Origin: Tenggerimyces flavus
GTDB lineage: Bacteria; Actinomycetota; Actinomycetes; Propionibacteriales; Actinopolymorphaceae
Assembly (NCBI RefSeq): GCF_016907715.1
Contig: NZ_JAFBCM010000001.1
Coordinates: forward strand, 8,099,420 to 8,163,419
Length of the DNA stretch: 64,000 nucleotides
Direction of reading: 5' to 3'
A model generated the notes under the pieces. That model did not search any database, had not been told where the DNA came from, and saw nothing but the letters and a program-made list of their open reading frames with translations. A program made the translations under genes and the position numbers. This document shows, in pieces, positions 52,904 to 60,232 of this stretch. The stretch's first letter is position 1; each line of letters opens with the position of its first letter.

Positions 52904-53005
52904 TCGGATGCCTCTCGGGTTCCGTTGTGCAATTATTACGCAGCCTACGCAGATAGCGGATGACGTCAAGCACTAGTCACTCTGATGTGGCGGATACTGG
53001 AAGCG
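52904..53005. promoter_or_regulatory. Divergent promoter region with AT-rich operator candidate
   Basis: The gap between the IclR gene and the divergent MLE gene contains TGCAATTATTACGCA (52928-52942), an AT-rich, partly symmetric sequence with TGC/GCA ends that stands out in this GC-rich DNA. It is a plausible IclR operator and/or -10 region for the regulator-importer operon; this is inference from position and symmetry. Confidence 0.45.
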
Positions 53006-54193
53006 ATGCGGATCATTTCGGTCGAGACGTTCGTCCTGCGGCTGACGCCTGCCAGCGCGGACGGGATCTACCTCGGAGTCCAGGCGGACGGCAGCAAGCT
53101 GGCCGACGCCGGGTACGTCGTCCGCCCGCCGTGGCGGAGCCTGTACTCGGCGCGGTACGAGACCGTGCTCGTCCGGGTCGAGGCCGACTCCGGACAGGTC
53201 GGCTGGGGCGAGGCCCTGGCACCGGTGGGGCCCTCGGTCGTCGCCTCGGCCGTCGACGAACTGCTCGCGCCGCAGCTGGTCGGCGCGGACCCGCTGCGGG
53301 TGCGGCCGGTGTCGTCGGCACTGCGCGAGCTGATGCGCGAACGAGGGCATCTCGTCGGGCACCAAGCCGACGCGATCGCCGCTGTGGATATCGCGTTGTG
53401 GGATCTCGCCGGTCGTCTTCTGAAGGTGCCAGTCGGCACCTTGCTCGGCGGCGCGTTCACGGACCCGGTGCCCGTGTATGTGTCGGGGCTGCCGGTTCCG
53501 ACCGATCCGGAGCGGGCTTCGCTCGCGCGCTCCTGGGTCGAGCGCGGCGCTCGCGCGGTGAAGCTGCACCTCGGGCACGGGGTCGCGGCGGACCTCGCGA
53601 CGTACGACGCGGTGGCTGCCGCTGCGCCGTCGTTGCGGATCGCGGTCGATGCGCACTGGGCGTACGACCGCGCCGACGCGATCCGGCTCGGCCGCGGTCT
53701 GGACGAGCGCGGCGCGCTGTTCTACGAGGCGCCGCTCGCACCGGAGGACCTGGCAGGCCATGCGGAGCTGCAGGCCCTGCTCGCGACGCCGGTCGCGGTG
53801 GGCGAGACGCTGCGCAACCGGTACGAGTTCGCCGCCTGGCTGGACGCCCGCGCGCTGAGCGTCGCGCAACCGGACGTGGGACGTACCGGGATCACCGAGG
53901 CGATGGAGATCGCCTCGGTCGCTGCCGCGCGCCACGTTCCCGTCGCGCTTCATCACTCGGTAGGGCTCGGCGTCAGCGTCGCCGCCGGCCTGCACGTCGC
54001 CGCGGCCACCGAGGGTCTGCTGCTGTTCGAGTACCAACCGGCGACGCTCGAGGTGGCGAGCCGGATCCTCCATACGCCCCTGGAGCTGTCGCCGGCCTCG
54101 ATGCCGGTGCCCGCGGGACCGGGGCTCGGCGTCGAGGTCGACGAGGATCTCGTTCGCCGGCACGCTGAGCGGACCACGAAGGTGAAGGGATGA
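53006..54193 (+). CDS. Enolase-superfamily enzyme (MR type), probable sugar-acid dehydratase
   Basis: The 395-residue protein has a capping domain (1-125) and an MR-type barrel: RAVKLHLGHGVAADL (K-x-H), metal ligands in LRIAVDAHWAYDRAD, LFYEAPLAPEDL and PVAVGETLRNRYEFA, then AQPDVGRTGITEAMEI and the base VALHHSVGLGVSVAAGLH. D, E and E ligands are all present. Such enzymes dehydrate aldonic or uronic acids to 2-keto-3-deoxy acids. The next gene is a DapA-type aldolase, the expected following step. The ATG at 53006 places the conserved IISVETFVLRL at the N terminus. Confidence 0.87.
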   Translation: MRIISVETFVLRLTPASADGIYLGVQADGSKLADAGYVVRPPWRSLYSARYETVLVRVEADSGQVGWGEALAPVGPSVVASAVDELLAPQLVGADPLRVRPVSSALRELMRERGHLVGHQADAIAAVDIALWDLAGRLLKVPVGTLLGGAFTDPVPVYVSGLPVPTDPERASLARSWVERGARAVKLHLGHGVAADLATYDAVAAAAPSLRIAVDAHWAYDRADAIRLGRGLDERGALFYEAPLAPEDLAGHAELQALLATPVAVGETLRNRYEFAAWLDARALSVAQPDVGRTGITEAMEIASVAAARHVPVALHHSVGLGVSVAAGLHVAAATEGLLLFEYQPATLEVASRILHTPLELSPASMPVPAGPGLGVEVDEDLVRRHAERTTKVKG

Positions 54194-54197
54194 GCGC

Positions 54198-55097
54198 ATG
54201 ACGCATCCGGTGAGCGGCCTGGTGCCGATCCTCGCGACCCCGTTCGACGACAGCGGCGCCCTGGACACGGCTTCGCTGAACCGGTTGGTCGACTTCCAGC
54301 TGTGGTGCGGCGTCGACGGTGTGGCGACGTTCGGGATGGCGAGCGAGGGCTTCGCGCTGACGACGCCGGAGCGTTCGGCCGTGTTGGCAGTGCTGGCCGC
54401 GCGGGTGCCGTCGGGGATGCCGATCGTGGCGGGCGTGAACGCGACGAGTACGGCGACCGCGGTCGAGCAGGCGCGGTTGGCGGCGGAGAGTGGCGCGACG
54501 GGGCTGATGGTGCTGCCGCCGTACCTGGTGAAGCCGTCGCCGGGACAGCTGGTCGAGTTCTACGGCGAGGTCGCCGCGGTCGGGTTGCCGGTGATGGTGC
54601 AGGACGCGCCGGTGGCGACCGGGGTCACGATGCCGGTGCCGATGCTCGTCGAGCTGAGCAAGCTGGACGGCGTGACCTCGGTGAAGGTCGAGACGCAGCC
54701 GACGGCGCCGAAGGTGAGCGCGGTCGTCGATGCGGTGGAGGACGACTTCGCCGTGCTGGGTGGGCAGAACGCGCTGTTCGTCCTGGAGGAGTACGCGCGG
54801 GGCGCGGTCGGCACGATGCCGGCGTGCGAGTTCGCCGATGCTCTCCGGCTGGCGCTCGTCTCGTTCGCCGCCGACGCCCTGGCCGCCGCGCGGGCGGAGT
54901 TCGCGCGGCTGCTGCCGTTGATCCGGTCGGGGATGCAGGGACCCATCGCCTGGGCGGTGCACAAGCACGTGCTGGTCCAGCGCGGGGTGATCGCCTCGGA
55001 CCGCGTGCGGTTGCCGGCGGCGCCGTTGTCCGCCGCGGATCGGCGCGACATCGACACGCTGCTTCACGATCTCGCCCTGCCCGAGTTCGCCGGGTGA
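54198..55097 (+). CDS. DapA/NanA-family aldolase or dehydratase
   Basis: The 299-residue TIM barrel of the N-acetylneuraminate lyase/DHDPS superfamily starts GLVPILATPFDDSGALDTAS. It has the Schiff-base lysine in LDGVTSVKVETQPTAPK (about 161) and GLMVLPPYLVKPSPGQL. The usual Tyr of the YNxPxRTG motif is replaced: the segment reads VMVQDAPVATGVTM. True dihydrodipicolinate synthases keep that Tyr, so a 2-keto-3-deoxy-sugar-acid aldolase is more likely, consistent with its place between an MR-type dehydratase and an SDR. The next gene's GTG overlaps its stop (GTGA). Confidence 0.87.
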   Translation: MTHPVSGLVPILATPFDDSGALDTASLNRLVDFQLWCGVDGVATFGMASEGFALTTPERSAVLAVLAARVPSGMPIVAGVNATSTATAVEQARLAAESGATGLMVLPPYLVKPSPGQLVEFYGEVAAVGLPVMVQDAPVATGVTMPVPMLVELSKLDGVTSVKVETQPTAPKVSAVVDAVEDDFAVLGGQNALFVLEEYARGAVGTMPACEFADALRLALVSFAADALAAARAEFARLLPLIRSGMQGPIAWAVHKHVLVQRGVIASDRVRLPAAPLSAADRRDIDTLLHDLALPEFAG

Positions 55098-55804
55098 GCC
55101 GCCGCGTCCTCCTCGTCGGCGGCAGCTCGGACATCGGGCTGGCGATCGCCCGCGCGTTCGGACCGCCGGTGGTGGGGGTGGGGCTGACTCCCTGCGCCGA
55201 TCCCGCGTTCGCCTCGTACCTGGTCGCCGACTGCTCGTCCTCCGACGTCGCTTCGGACGTGGTCGCCCGGGCCGCTCGGGAGCTGGGCGGGCTCGATGTT
55301 GTGGTCCTGGCCGCGGCGATCATGCCGGTGGCGCCGGCGCACACGACCTCGGACACGCAGTGGCGGTCGGCCCTCGGCGCAGCGCTGGACTCGGCGTTCT
55401 TCGTGTGCCGCGCCGCGTTGCCCCTGCTCGGCGAGGGTTCGGCGATCGTGGCGGTGAGCTCGGTGAACGCCTTCCTCGCTGCCCCCGGCGTGCCCGCGTA
55501 CGCGGCGGCGAAGGCCGGTCTCGAGGGGTTGGTTCGCCAACTGGCGTTGGAGTACGGGCCGCGCGGCATCCGCGTGAACGCCGTGGCACCCGGCCTCATC
55601 GGCGGCGAGACGGTGCCGGATTCGGCCGCCGGATATCCGCTGGGCCGCACGGGCCGGCCGGAGGAGGTCGCGGCCGCGGTGACGTTCCTTGCCGACGCCT
55701 CGTTCGTCACCGGCGTCGTGCTGCCGGTCGACGGCGGCCTGTCGATCGCCTCGCCGGCCGCGTTCGTCCGCCCCGACCTTCGAGCCAGGTGGCTGCAAGA
55801 CTAG
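55094..55804 (+). CDS. SDR-family oxidoreductase
   Basis: A 236-residue classical short-chain dehydrogenase: cofactor loop VLLVGGSSDIGLAIARAFG (about 5-23), NAA-like VVVLAAAIMP, the catalytic Ser in VAVSSVNAFL and YAAAK in VPAYAAAKAGLEGLV. The C-terminal GIRVNAVAPGLIGGE and TGVVLPVDGGLS blocks are typical. With the adjacent dehydratase and aldolase genes it probably oxidises a sugar to its lactone, or reduces an aldolase product. It starts with GTG in a four-base overlap with the aldolase gene. Confidence 0.9.
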   Translation: MSRRVLLVGGSSDIGLAIARAFGPPVVGVGLTPCADPAFASYLVADCSSSDVASDVVARAARELGGLDVVVLAAAIMPVAPAHTTSDTQWRSALGAALDSAFFVCRAALPLLGEGSAIVAVSSVNAFLAAPGVPAYAAAKAGLEGLVRQLALEYGPRGIRVNAVAPGLIGGETVPDSAAGYPLGRTGRPEEVAAAVTFLADASFVTGVVLPVDGGLSIASPAAFVRPDLRARWLQD

Positions 55805-55809
55805 GGAGC

Positions 55810-57357
55810 GTGCTTCCTGTCTTCGACGAACCCTCTGAAGTTCTGGTCGCCGCCGAGGGCTGGAGCGAGCTCCGGCCCGGCGCGGACCAGGTCCGCCTCG
55901 ATGTCGCGGCCGACGACTCGGTCACCGTCTTCGTCCGCTCTTCTGGCCCACTCAGCCGGGTCGTGCTGCGCTGGCCGTTCGCCCGGCCGGCCGACGCGTA
56001 CGTGCTCGGCGACGCATGGGAGCGAACGTACGGCGAGCAGGCCTGGCGGCTGGTGCCGCCCGAGGTGCTCCCCTGGTACGTGCTCGTGCACGCCCAGGTC
56101 GTCTCGCGCACGATCGGCATCGGCGTCCGGGTGCGGCCGAACGCGTTCTGCGCGTGGACAGTTGACGACGGGTTCCTGTCGCTGCACCTGAACGTGCGGA
56201 ACGGCGGATCCCCTGTCCTGCTTGGCGATCGTGAGCTCGAGGCGGCGACGATCGTGCACATCGCGGGTGAGCCGGACGAGTCGCCGCGGCTGGTGCACGA
56301 GCGGCTCTGCGCGGCGATGTGCCTCGACCCGCTGCCGTCGCGCGGCCCGCTCGTCGGGGCGAACAACTGGTACTACGCGTACGGCGAGAACTTCGGGCCG
56401 TCGAACGTCCTCAACGACGCGCGCACTGTGGTCGAGCTCGCCGACGGGCACCCGGTGCGGCCGTACTCGGTCGTCGACGCCGGGTGGAGCCCCGGCGGTT
56501 CGGCGCCGGGCGGACCGTGGACGGCGGGGATCCCCGGACTGTTCGACGACTTGGCCGGGCTCGCCGCCTCGATCGCCGAGGTCGGTGCGGAGCCGGGGAT
56601 CTGGTTCCGACCGGCGTCGTTGTCGTACGTCTCGGATCCGTCGTTGCTCCGCGCGGGACCGCAGCCGGTCCGGGAGCAGGCCCTCGACCTGAGCCTGCCT
56701 TCGGTCCTCGACCTCGTGCGCGAGGACACGGCGCGGCTCGTCGACTGGGGGTACCGGTTCCTGAAGCACGACTTCTCGACGTTCGACGTCTTCGCCCGGT
56801 GGGGTCCGTCGATGGGGCTCGAGCTGACCGACGACGGGTGGTCGTTCGCCGACCGTTCGCTGACGAACGCCGAGCTGCTGCTGCGCTTCTACCGGACGAT
56901 CCGCGAGGCCGCCGGCTCCGCGGTGGTGCTCGGCTGCAACGTGGTCGGGCACCTCGCCGCCGGGCTGGTGGACGCGCAGCGTACGGGTGACGACACGTCC
57001 GGGCGGGAGTGGGAGCGGACCCGGAAGATGGGCGTGAACACGCTCGCGTTCCGGCTGGCGCAGCATGGGCGGTTCTTCACGATGGACGCGGACTGCGTCC
57101 CCGCCACGCCGCGGACGCCGTGGTCGCTGAACCGCCAGTTCCTCGACCTCGTGGCCCGCTCCGGCACCGCCCTGTTCGTCTCGGTGGACCCGGCGGCGCG
57201 CACCGACGAGGTGGACGCCGATCTGTCCGCCGCCCTCCGCCTCGCGCTCTCCGGCGGCGACGCCGGCGGGATCGAACCGGTGGACTGGCTCGACACCCCC
57301 ACCCCACGTCTCTGGCAGTCCAGCGAGGGTTCCGTGCGGTACGACTGGTCGGACTAA
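55810..57357 (+). CDS. Clan-D (GH36/GH27-like) glycosidase
   Basis: The 515-residue protein has a beta-rich N-terminal part and an alpha-galactosidase-like barrel: GPLVGANNWYYAYGENFGP, PYSVVDAGWSPGG, GIWFRPASLSYVSDPS, the putative nucleophile Asp in YRFLKHDFSTFDV (about 320) and the acid/base Asp in QRTGDDTSGREWER (about 395). The substrate is an alpha-linked glycoside; alpha-galactosidase is the default but unproven. No signal peptide is seen, so it acts inside the cell. A GTG at 55810 is used; GTG at 55789 inside the SDR gene is an alternative. It ends the IclR-facing plus-strand operon. Confidence 0.75.
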   Translation: MLPVFDEPSEVLVAAEGWSELRPGADQVRLDVAADDSVTVFVRSSGPLSRVVLRWPFARPADAYVLGDAWERTYGEQAWRLVPPEVLPWYVLVHAQVVSRTIGIGVRVRPNAFCAWTVDDGFLSLHLNVRNGGSPVLLGDRELEAATIVHIAGEPDESPRLVHERLCAAMCLDPLPSRGPLVGANNWYYAYGENFGPSNVLNDARTVVELADGHPVRPYSVVDAGWSPGGSAPGGPWTAGIPGLFDDLAGLAASIAEVGAEPGIWFRPASLSYVSDPSLLRAGPQPVREQALDLSLPSVLDLVREDTARLVDWGYRFLKHDFSTFDVFARWGPSMGLELTDDGWSFADRSLTNAELLLRFYRTIREAAGSAVVLGCNVVGHLAAGLVDAQRTGDDTSGREWERTRKMGVNTLAFRLAQHGRFFTMDADCVPATPRTPWSLNRQFLDLVARSGTALFVSVDPAARTDEVDADLSAALRLALSGGDAGGIEPVDWLDTPTPRLWQSSEGSVRYDWSD

Positions 57358-57373
57358 TACCAGGTGGGGGTAT
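57357..57373. promoter_or_regulatory. CsoR operator candidate
   Basis: ATACC-AGGTGGG-GGTAT is an inverted repeat with the G-rich centre typical of CsoR boxes. It overlaps the stop of the glycosidase gene and lies 22 bases before the csoR start, as expected for copper-relieved autorepression. Confidence 0.7.
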
Positions 57374-57395
57374 AGTGGTGGGCGAGGGAGGAACG

Positions 57396-57731
57396 ATGCC
57401 GAACACTGACGGGACGAGCGAGGGCGCCGTGGTGCACTCGCATGCGAGCGTGCCTGGCTACCAGGGCACCAAGGACGCGCATCTGAAGCGGCTTCGCCGG
57501 ATCGAGGGACAGGTGCGGGGGTTGCAGCGGCTGGTCGAGTCCGACACGTACTGCATCGACGTACTGACCCAGGTCTCGGCGGCCACCAGGGCGCTCGAGT
57601 CGTTCGCGCTCGGTTTGCTCGACGAGCATCTCTCCCACTGTGTCGCCGAAGCTGTCGCCGAGGGCGGCGCGGAGGCCGACGCGAAGGTCAAGGAGGCGTC
57701 GGCAGCCATCGCCCGCCTCGTTCGTTCATAG
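57396..57731 (+). CDS. csoR: CsoR-type copper-sensing repressor
   Basis: A 111-residue four-helix-bundle repressor. The copper ligands are in place: Cys in SDTYCIDVLTQ, and the His-Cys pair in HLSHCVAEAV. The DNA-contacting KRLRRIEGQVRGLQRLVE helix is canonical. Cu(I) binding releases DNA and induces copper resistance. A GGGAGGAA ribosome-binding site precedes the ATG, and a CsoR-like operator lies directly upstream. The N terminus has extra histidines (HSHASVPGYQ). The usual copA P-type ATPase is not adjacent. Confidence 0.93.
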   Translation: MPNTDGTSEGAVVHSHASVPGYQGTKDAHLKRLRRIEGQVRGLQRLVESDTYCIDVLTQVSAATRALESFALGLLDEHLSHCVAEAVAEGGAEADAKVKEASAAIARLVRS

Positions 57732-57768
57732 TCCGCCGCGCGTACCGCACCCGAAGGGTTGGATCCGC

Positions 57769-57990
57769 ATGCCTACTGCCACCTACTCCGTCTCCGGCCT
57801 GACCTGTGACCACTGCGTGCACGCGGTCACGTCCGAGTTCTCCGCCCTCACCGGCGTGAGCGAAGTGACCGTCGACCTCGTACCAGGCGGCGAGTCCAAG
57901 GTCACGGTGACCAGCGCCGCGCCGCTGGAGCTCGACGACGTGCGTTCGGCGCTGGACGAAGCCGGTGACTACCAGCTGGTCAGCGCCTGA
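57769..57990 (+). CDS. CopZ-like heavy-metal-associated domain protein
   Basis: A 73-residue single HMA domain with the metal motif GLTCDHCVHAV (C13-x-x-C16) and the ferredoxin-like beta-alpha-beta pattern ending VRSALDEAGDYQLV. CopZ-type chaperones carry Cu(I) to an exporter or to CsoR. It lies 37 bases after csoR and is probably in the same copper-induced unit. The GNAT gene starts on its stop codon (TGATG). Confidence 0.92.
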   Translation: MPTATYSVSGLTCDHCVHAVTSEFSALTGVSEVTVDLVPGGESKVTVTSAAPLELDDVRSALDEAGDYQLVSA

Positions 57991-58637
57991 TGGAGGACCT
58001 GATCCGCCGCTGGCAGGAACCATGGGGTGCGATCCGGGACCTGCCACCGGCGGAGCGGACGGCTGACGGACTCCGCGCCAAGCTCGGCCTGCCAGGCCGC
58101 GTGTACGAGCTGCTCGTCTTCGACGAGGGCGACCGCGTCCGCCGGCTGGCCGCCGAGGTCGCCTCCGCGTCGGTGGCGACCTGGCTCACGGTCTTCACCA
58201 CCCGGCCGGACTCGGCCGAGGTCGCGATGAAGGAAGGCGGCCTGCCGCCGGCGCCGTACCGCGAACGGTTCATGTCGATCGCGCTCGCCGACCACCCGGA
58301 CGCCGCGGCACCCGCGCCGTACGAGCTCGCGGTGGTGCGGAACGGCCGGGTCATCCGCGCGGAGCTGCGGCTGCCGAACGGCGAGGTCGCGGCGTACGGG
58401 CACGCGGCGGTGAACGGTCCGGACGCCGCCGTCCACGACGTACGCACCCTCGACGAACACCAACGCCGCGGCATCGGCCGCGTCGTCATGGCCGCCCTCG
58501 CGCAGCACGCCGTCGCCGCGGGCGCGAAGACCGCGTACCTCACCGCGAGCGCCGAGGGCGAGCGGCTCTATCTGGCGCTCGGGTGGACGAACGTGTTCGC
58601 GCTGCTGGTCGGCAAGGGCGGCTTGCCGGTCGAGTAG
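57990..58637 (+). CDS. GNAT-family N-acetyltransferase
   Basis: The 215-residue protein has an unassigned N-terminal part and a C-terminal GNAT core: VHDVRTLDEHQRRGIGRVVM (acetyl-CoA loop Q/RxxGxG, about 150-169), AALAQHAVAAGAKTAYLTAS and ALGWTNVFALLVGKGG. The substrate is unknown. It is coupled to the copZ-like gene by a one-base overlap, so it may be expressed with copper genes, although a direct role in copper handling is not established. Confidence 0.85.
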   Translation: MEDLIRRWQEPWGAIRDLPPAERTADGLRAKLGLPGRVYELLVFDEGDRVRRLAAEVASASVATWLTVFTTRPDSAEVAMKEGGLPPAPYRERFMSIALADHPDAAAPAPYELAVVRNGRVIRAELRLPNGEVAAYGHAAVNGPDAAVHDVRTLDEHQRRGIGRVVMAALAQHAVAAGAKTAYLTASAEGERLYLALGWTNVFALLVGKGGLPVE

Positions 58638-58651
58638 ACCCGCCGGGGCGG

Positions 58652-59830
58652 TCAGCGCGGGTAGGGGCGGTGCAGCTCGCACTCCGGGTTCAGCCTGACG
58701 CCGAAGCCTGGGGTCTCGGGCAGCTTGAGCCGACCGTTCACCGGGACCGGTTCGTCCAACAGCAGTGGCGAGAACATCGGCACGACCTCGCTCGCCTGCG
58801 GGTGCATCATCAGGAACTCGGCGAACGGGCTGTTGTGGCGGGTCACGACGAAGTGGTACGAGTACACGCTCGACCCGTGCGGCACCACCATCGCTCCGTG
58901 CGCGTCGGCGAGGGCGGAGATCTTGAGCAGCTCGGTGATTCCTCCACACCAGTTGACGTCTGGCTGGATGAGGTCGGCGCAGCCCATCTCCAGCAGCAGC
59001 CGGAACCCGTACCGCGTCGACTCGTGCTCGCCGGTCGTCACCCACATGCCGGGCGGCACGCGGCGGCGCAGCTCGGCGTAGCCCCAGTAGTCGTCCGGCG
59101 GCAGTGCCTCCTCGATCCAGCGCAGCCCGAACTCCGCACCCGCGTGTGCCAACCGCGTCGCGTAGTCCAGGTCGAGGGACATCCAGCAGTCCCAGGCCAG
59201 GAAGAAGTCGTCGCTCACCCGTTCGCGCATCGTCTGGAGCTCGCGCAGGTTGGCGCGCATGCCCGCCGGGCCTTCGGCGGGGCCGTGGTGCAGGGGCAGC
59301 TTGCCGCCGATGAAACCCATGCCCTCCGCGAGATCCGGGCGGGCACCGGTCGCGTAGAACACGAGCTCATCGCGTACGGGACCGCCGAGCAGCGCGTACA
59401 CCGGTTCGCCGCGCAGCTTGCCCAGCAGGTCGTACAGCGCGAGGTCGATCGCGCTGATCACGTTGACCACTATGCCCTTACGGCCGTAGTACAACGTCGC
59501 GTTGTACAGCTGGTCCCAGATTCTCTCGATGTCGGTCACCGGCGCGCCCTCGAGGAATCGCGCGAGGTGCCGCTCGACGATGTACGCGCCGGGCTCACCA
59601 GCTGTCGTGAGGGCGAAGCCGACGGTGCCGTCGTCGGCTTCGACCTCCACCACGAGCGTCCCGAGCACGTTGAGCCCGAAGGCCTGACGGCTCTGCCGAT
59701 ACTCGGGATACTTCGCCATCGGCGTGGCGATGTGGTCGTCGATCCAGTGCTCCGCACCCTGGTCGTGGTAGTCGGCGCCACCACCACGGACCACGAACGC
59801 CCGGACCGCTCGTATACGTGGCATCGCCAT
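58652..59830 (-). CDS. rhmD: L-rhamnonate dehydratase
   Basis: The 392-residue enolase-superfamily enzyme matches E. coli RhmD over its length as I recall it: [123 protein letters not shown] and [20 protein letters not shown]. It converts L-rhamnonate to 2-keto-3-deoxy-L-rhamnonate in non-phosphorylative rhamnose catabolism. A GGGGAG ribosome-binding site precedes the ATG, which overlaps the stop of a short repeated frame by one base (TGATG). A GH106-like rhamnosidase gene lies upstream in the same direction. Confidence 0.95.
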   Translation of the reverse strand: MAMPRIRAVRAFVVRGGGADYHDQGAEHWIDDHIATPMAKYPEYRQSRQAFGLNVLGTLVVEVEADDGTVGFALTTAGEPGAYIVERHLARFLEGAPVTDIERIWDQLYNATLYYGRKGIVVNVISAIDLALYDLLGKLRGEPVYALLGGPVRDELVFYATGARPDLAEGMGFIGGKLPLHHGPAEGPAGMRANLRELQTMRERVSDDFFLAWDCWMSLDLDYATRLAHAGAEFGLRWIEEALPPDDYWGYAELRRRVPPGMWVTTGEHESTRYGFRLLLEMGCADLIQPDVNWCGGITELLKISALADAHGAMVVPHGSSVYSYHFVVTRHNSPFAEFLMMHPQASEVVPMFSPLLLDEPVPVNGRLKLPETPGFGVRLNPECELHRPYPR

Positions 59831-60132
59831 CAGCTGCGCTCCCCTGCTGACGTGATGGCGTGCCCGTTCCGGCCCGGCGTGGTGGCGTGGGGACGGACCG
59901 TACGCATCCGTGGCGTTGCCATCACGCGGGCTCTCCTCGCGGCGGCCGCGGCCGCCCTGCTACGGGCATCGCCGTCGACTGCGCAGTCAACCGGCACGAC
60001 GGCCTGCCCGTTCCGGCCCGGTGTGGTGGCGTGGGGACGGACCGTACGCATCCGTGGCGTTGCCATCACGCGGGCAGTTCTCGCATCGGCCGAGCGGCGC
60101 GACTCGGCCTTCTCGCTACGTGGCATCGCCAT
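59830..60132 (-). CDS. Short reiterated reading frame upstream of rhmD (doubtful gene)
   Basis: A 100-codon frame begins [13 protein letters not shown] with its own AGGGGAG ribosome-binding site and ends in TGATG on the rhmD start. It contains two copies of [20 protein letters not shown] about 48 residues apart and resembles no known protein beyond its first residues, which echo the start of rhmD ([10 protein letters not shown]). I regard it as duplicated start-region DNA that may be translated, not as a proven gene. Confidence 0.25.
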   Translation of the reverse strand: MAMPRSEKAESRRSADARTARVMATPRMRTVRPHATTPGRNGQAVVPVDCAVDGDARSRAAAAAARRARVMATPRMRTVRPHATTPGRNGHAITSAGERS

Positions 60133-60232
60133 CAGACAGACTCCCCTGTCGACGTGACGGCGTGCCCGTTCCGGCCCGGCGTGGTGGCGTGGGGACGGAC
60201 CGTACGCATCCGTGGCGTTGCCATCACTCGGG
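59861..60232. repeat. Three 70-bp direct repeats upstream of rhmD
   Basis: Near-identical 70-base units lie at 59861-59930, 60005-60074 and 60163-60232, each starting TGCCCGTTCCGGCCCGG and containing GGACGGACCGTACGCATCCG. Around the first and third the similarity extends about 45 bases further and includes an rhmD-like ribosome-binding site and ATG (59817-59860 and 60119-60162), so the large unit recurs with a 302-base offset. On the minus strand each unit begins ATGGCAACGCCACGGATGCG, similar to the first codons of rhmD. Apart from the doubtful short frames described separately, the 393-base gap holds nothing else. Confidence 0.9.
60132..60224 (-). CDS. 30-codon repeat-derived frame between GH106 and rhmD (doubtful gene)
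   Basis: It starts on the GH106 stop (TGATG at 60226-60222), reads [20 protein letters not shown] and ten more residues, and stops on the start of the next short frame, again with TGATG. The product is basic and has no known relatives. Its position suggests it keeps ribosomes moving from the rhamnosidase gene toward rhmD, but this is inference. Confidence 0.2.
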   Translation of the reverse strand: MATPRMRTVRPHATTPGRNGHAVTSTGESV

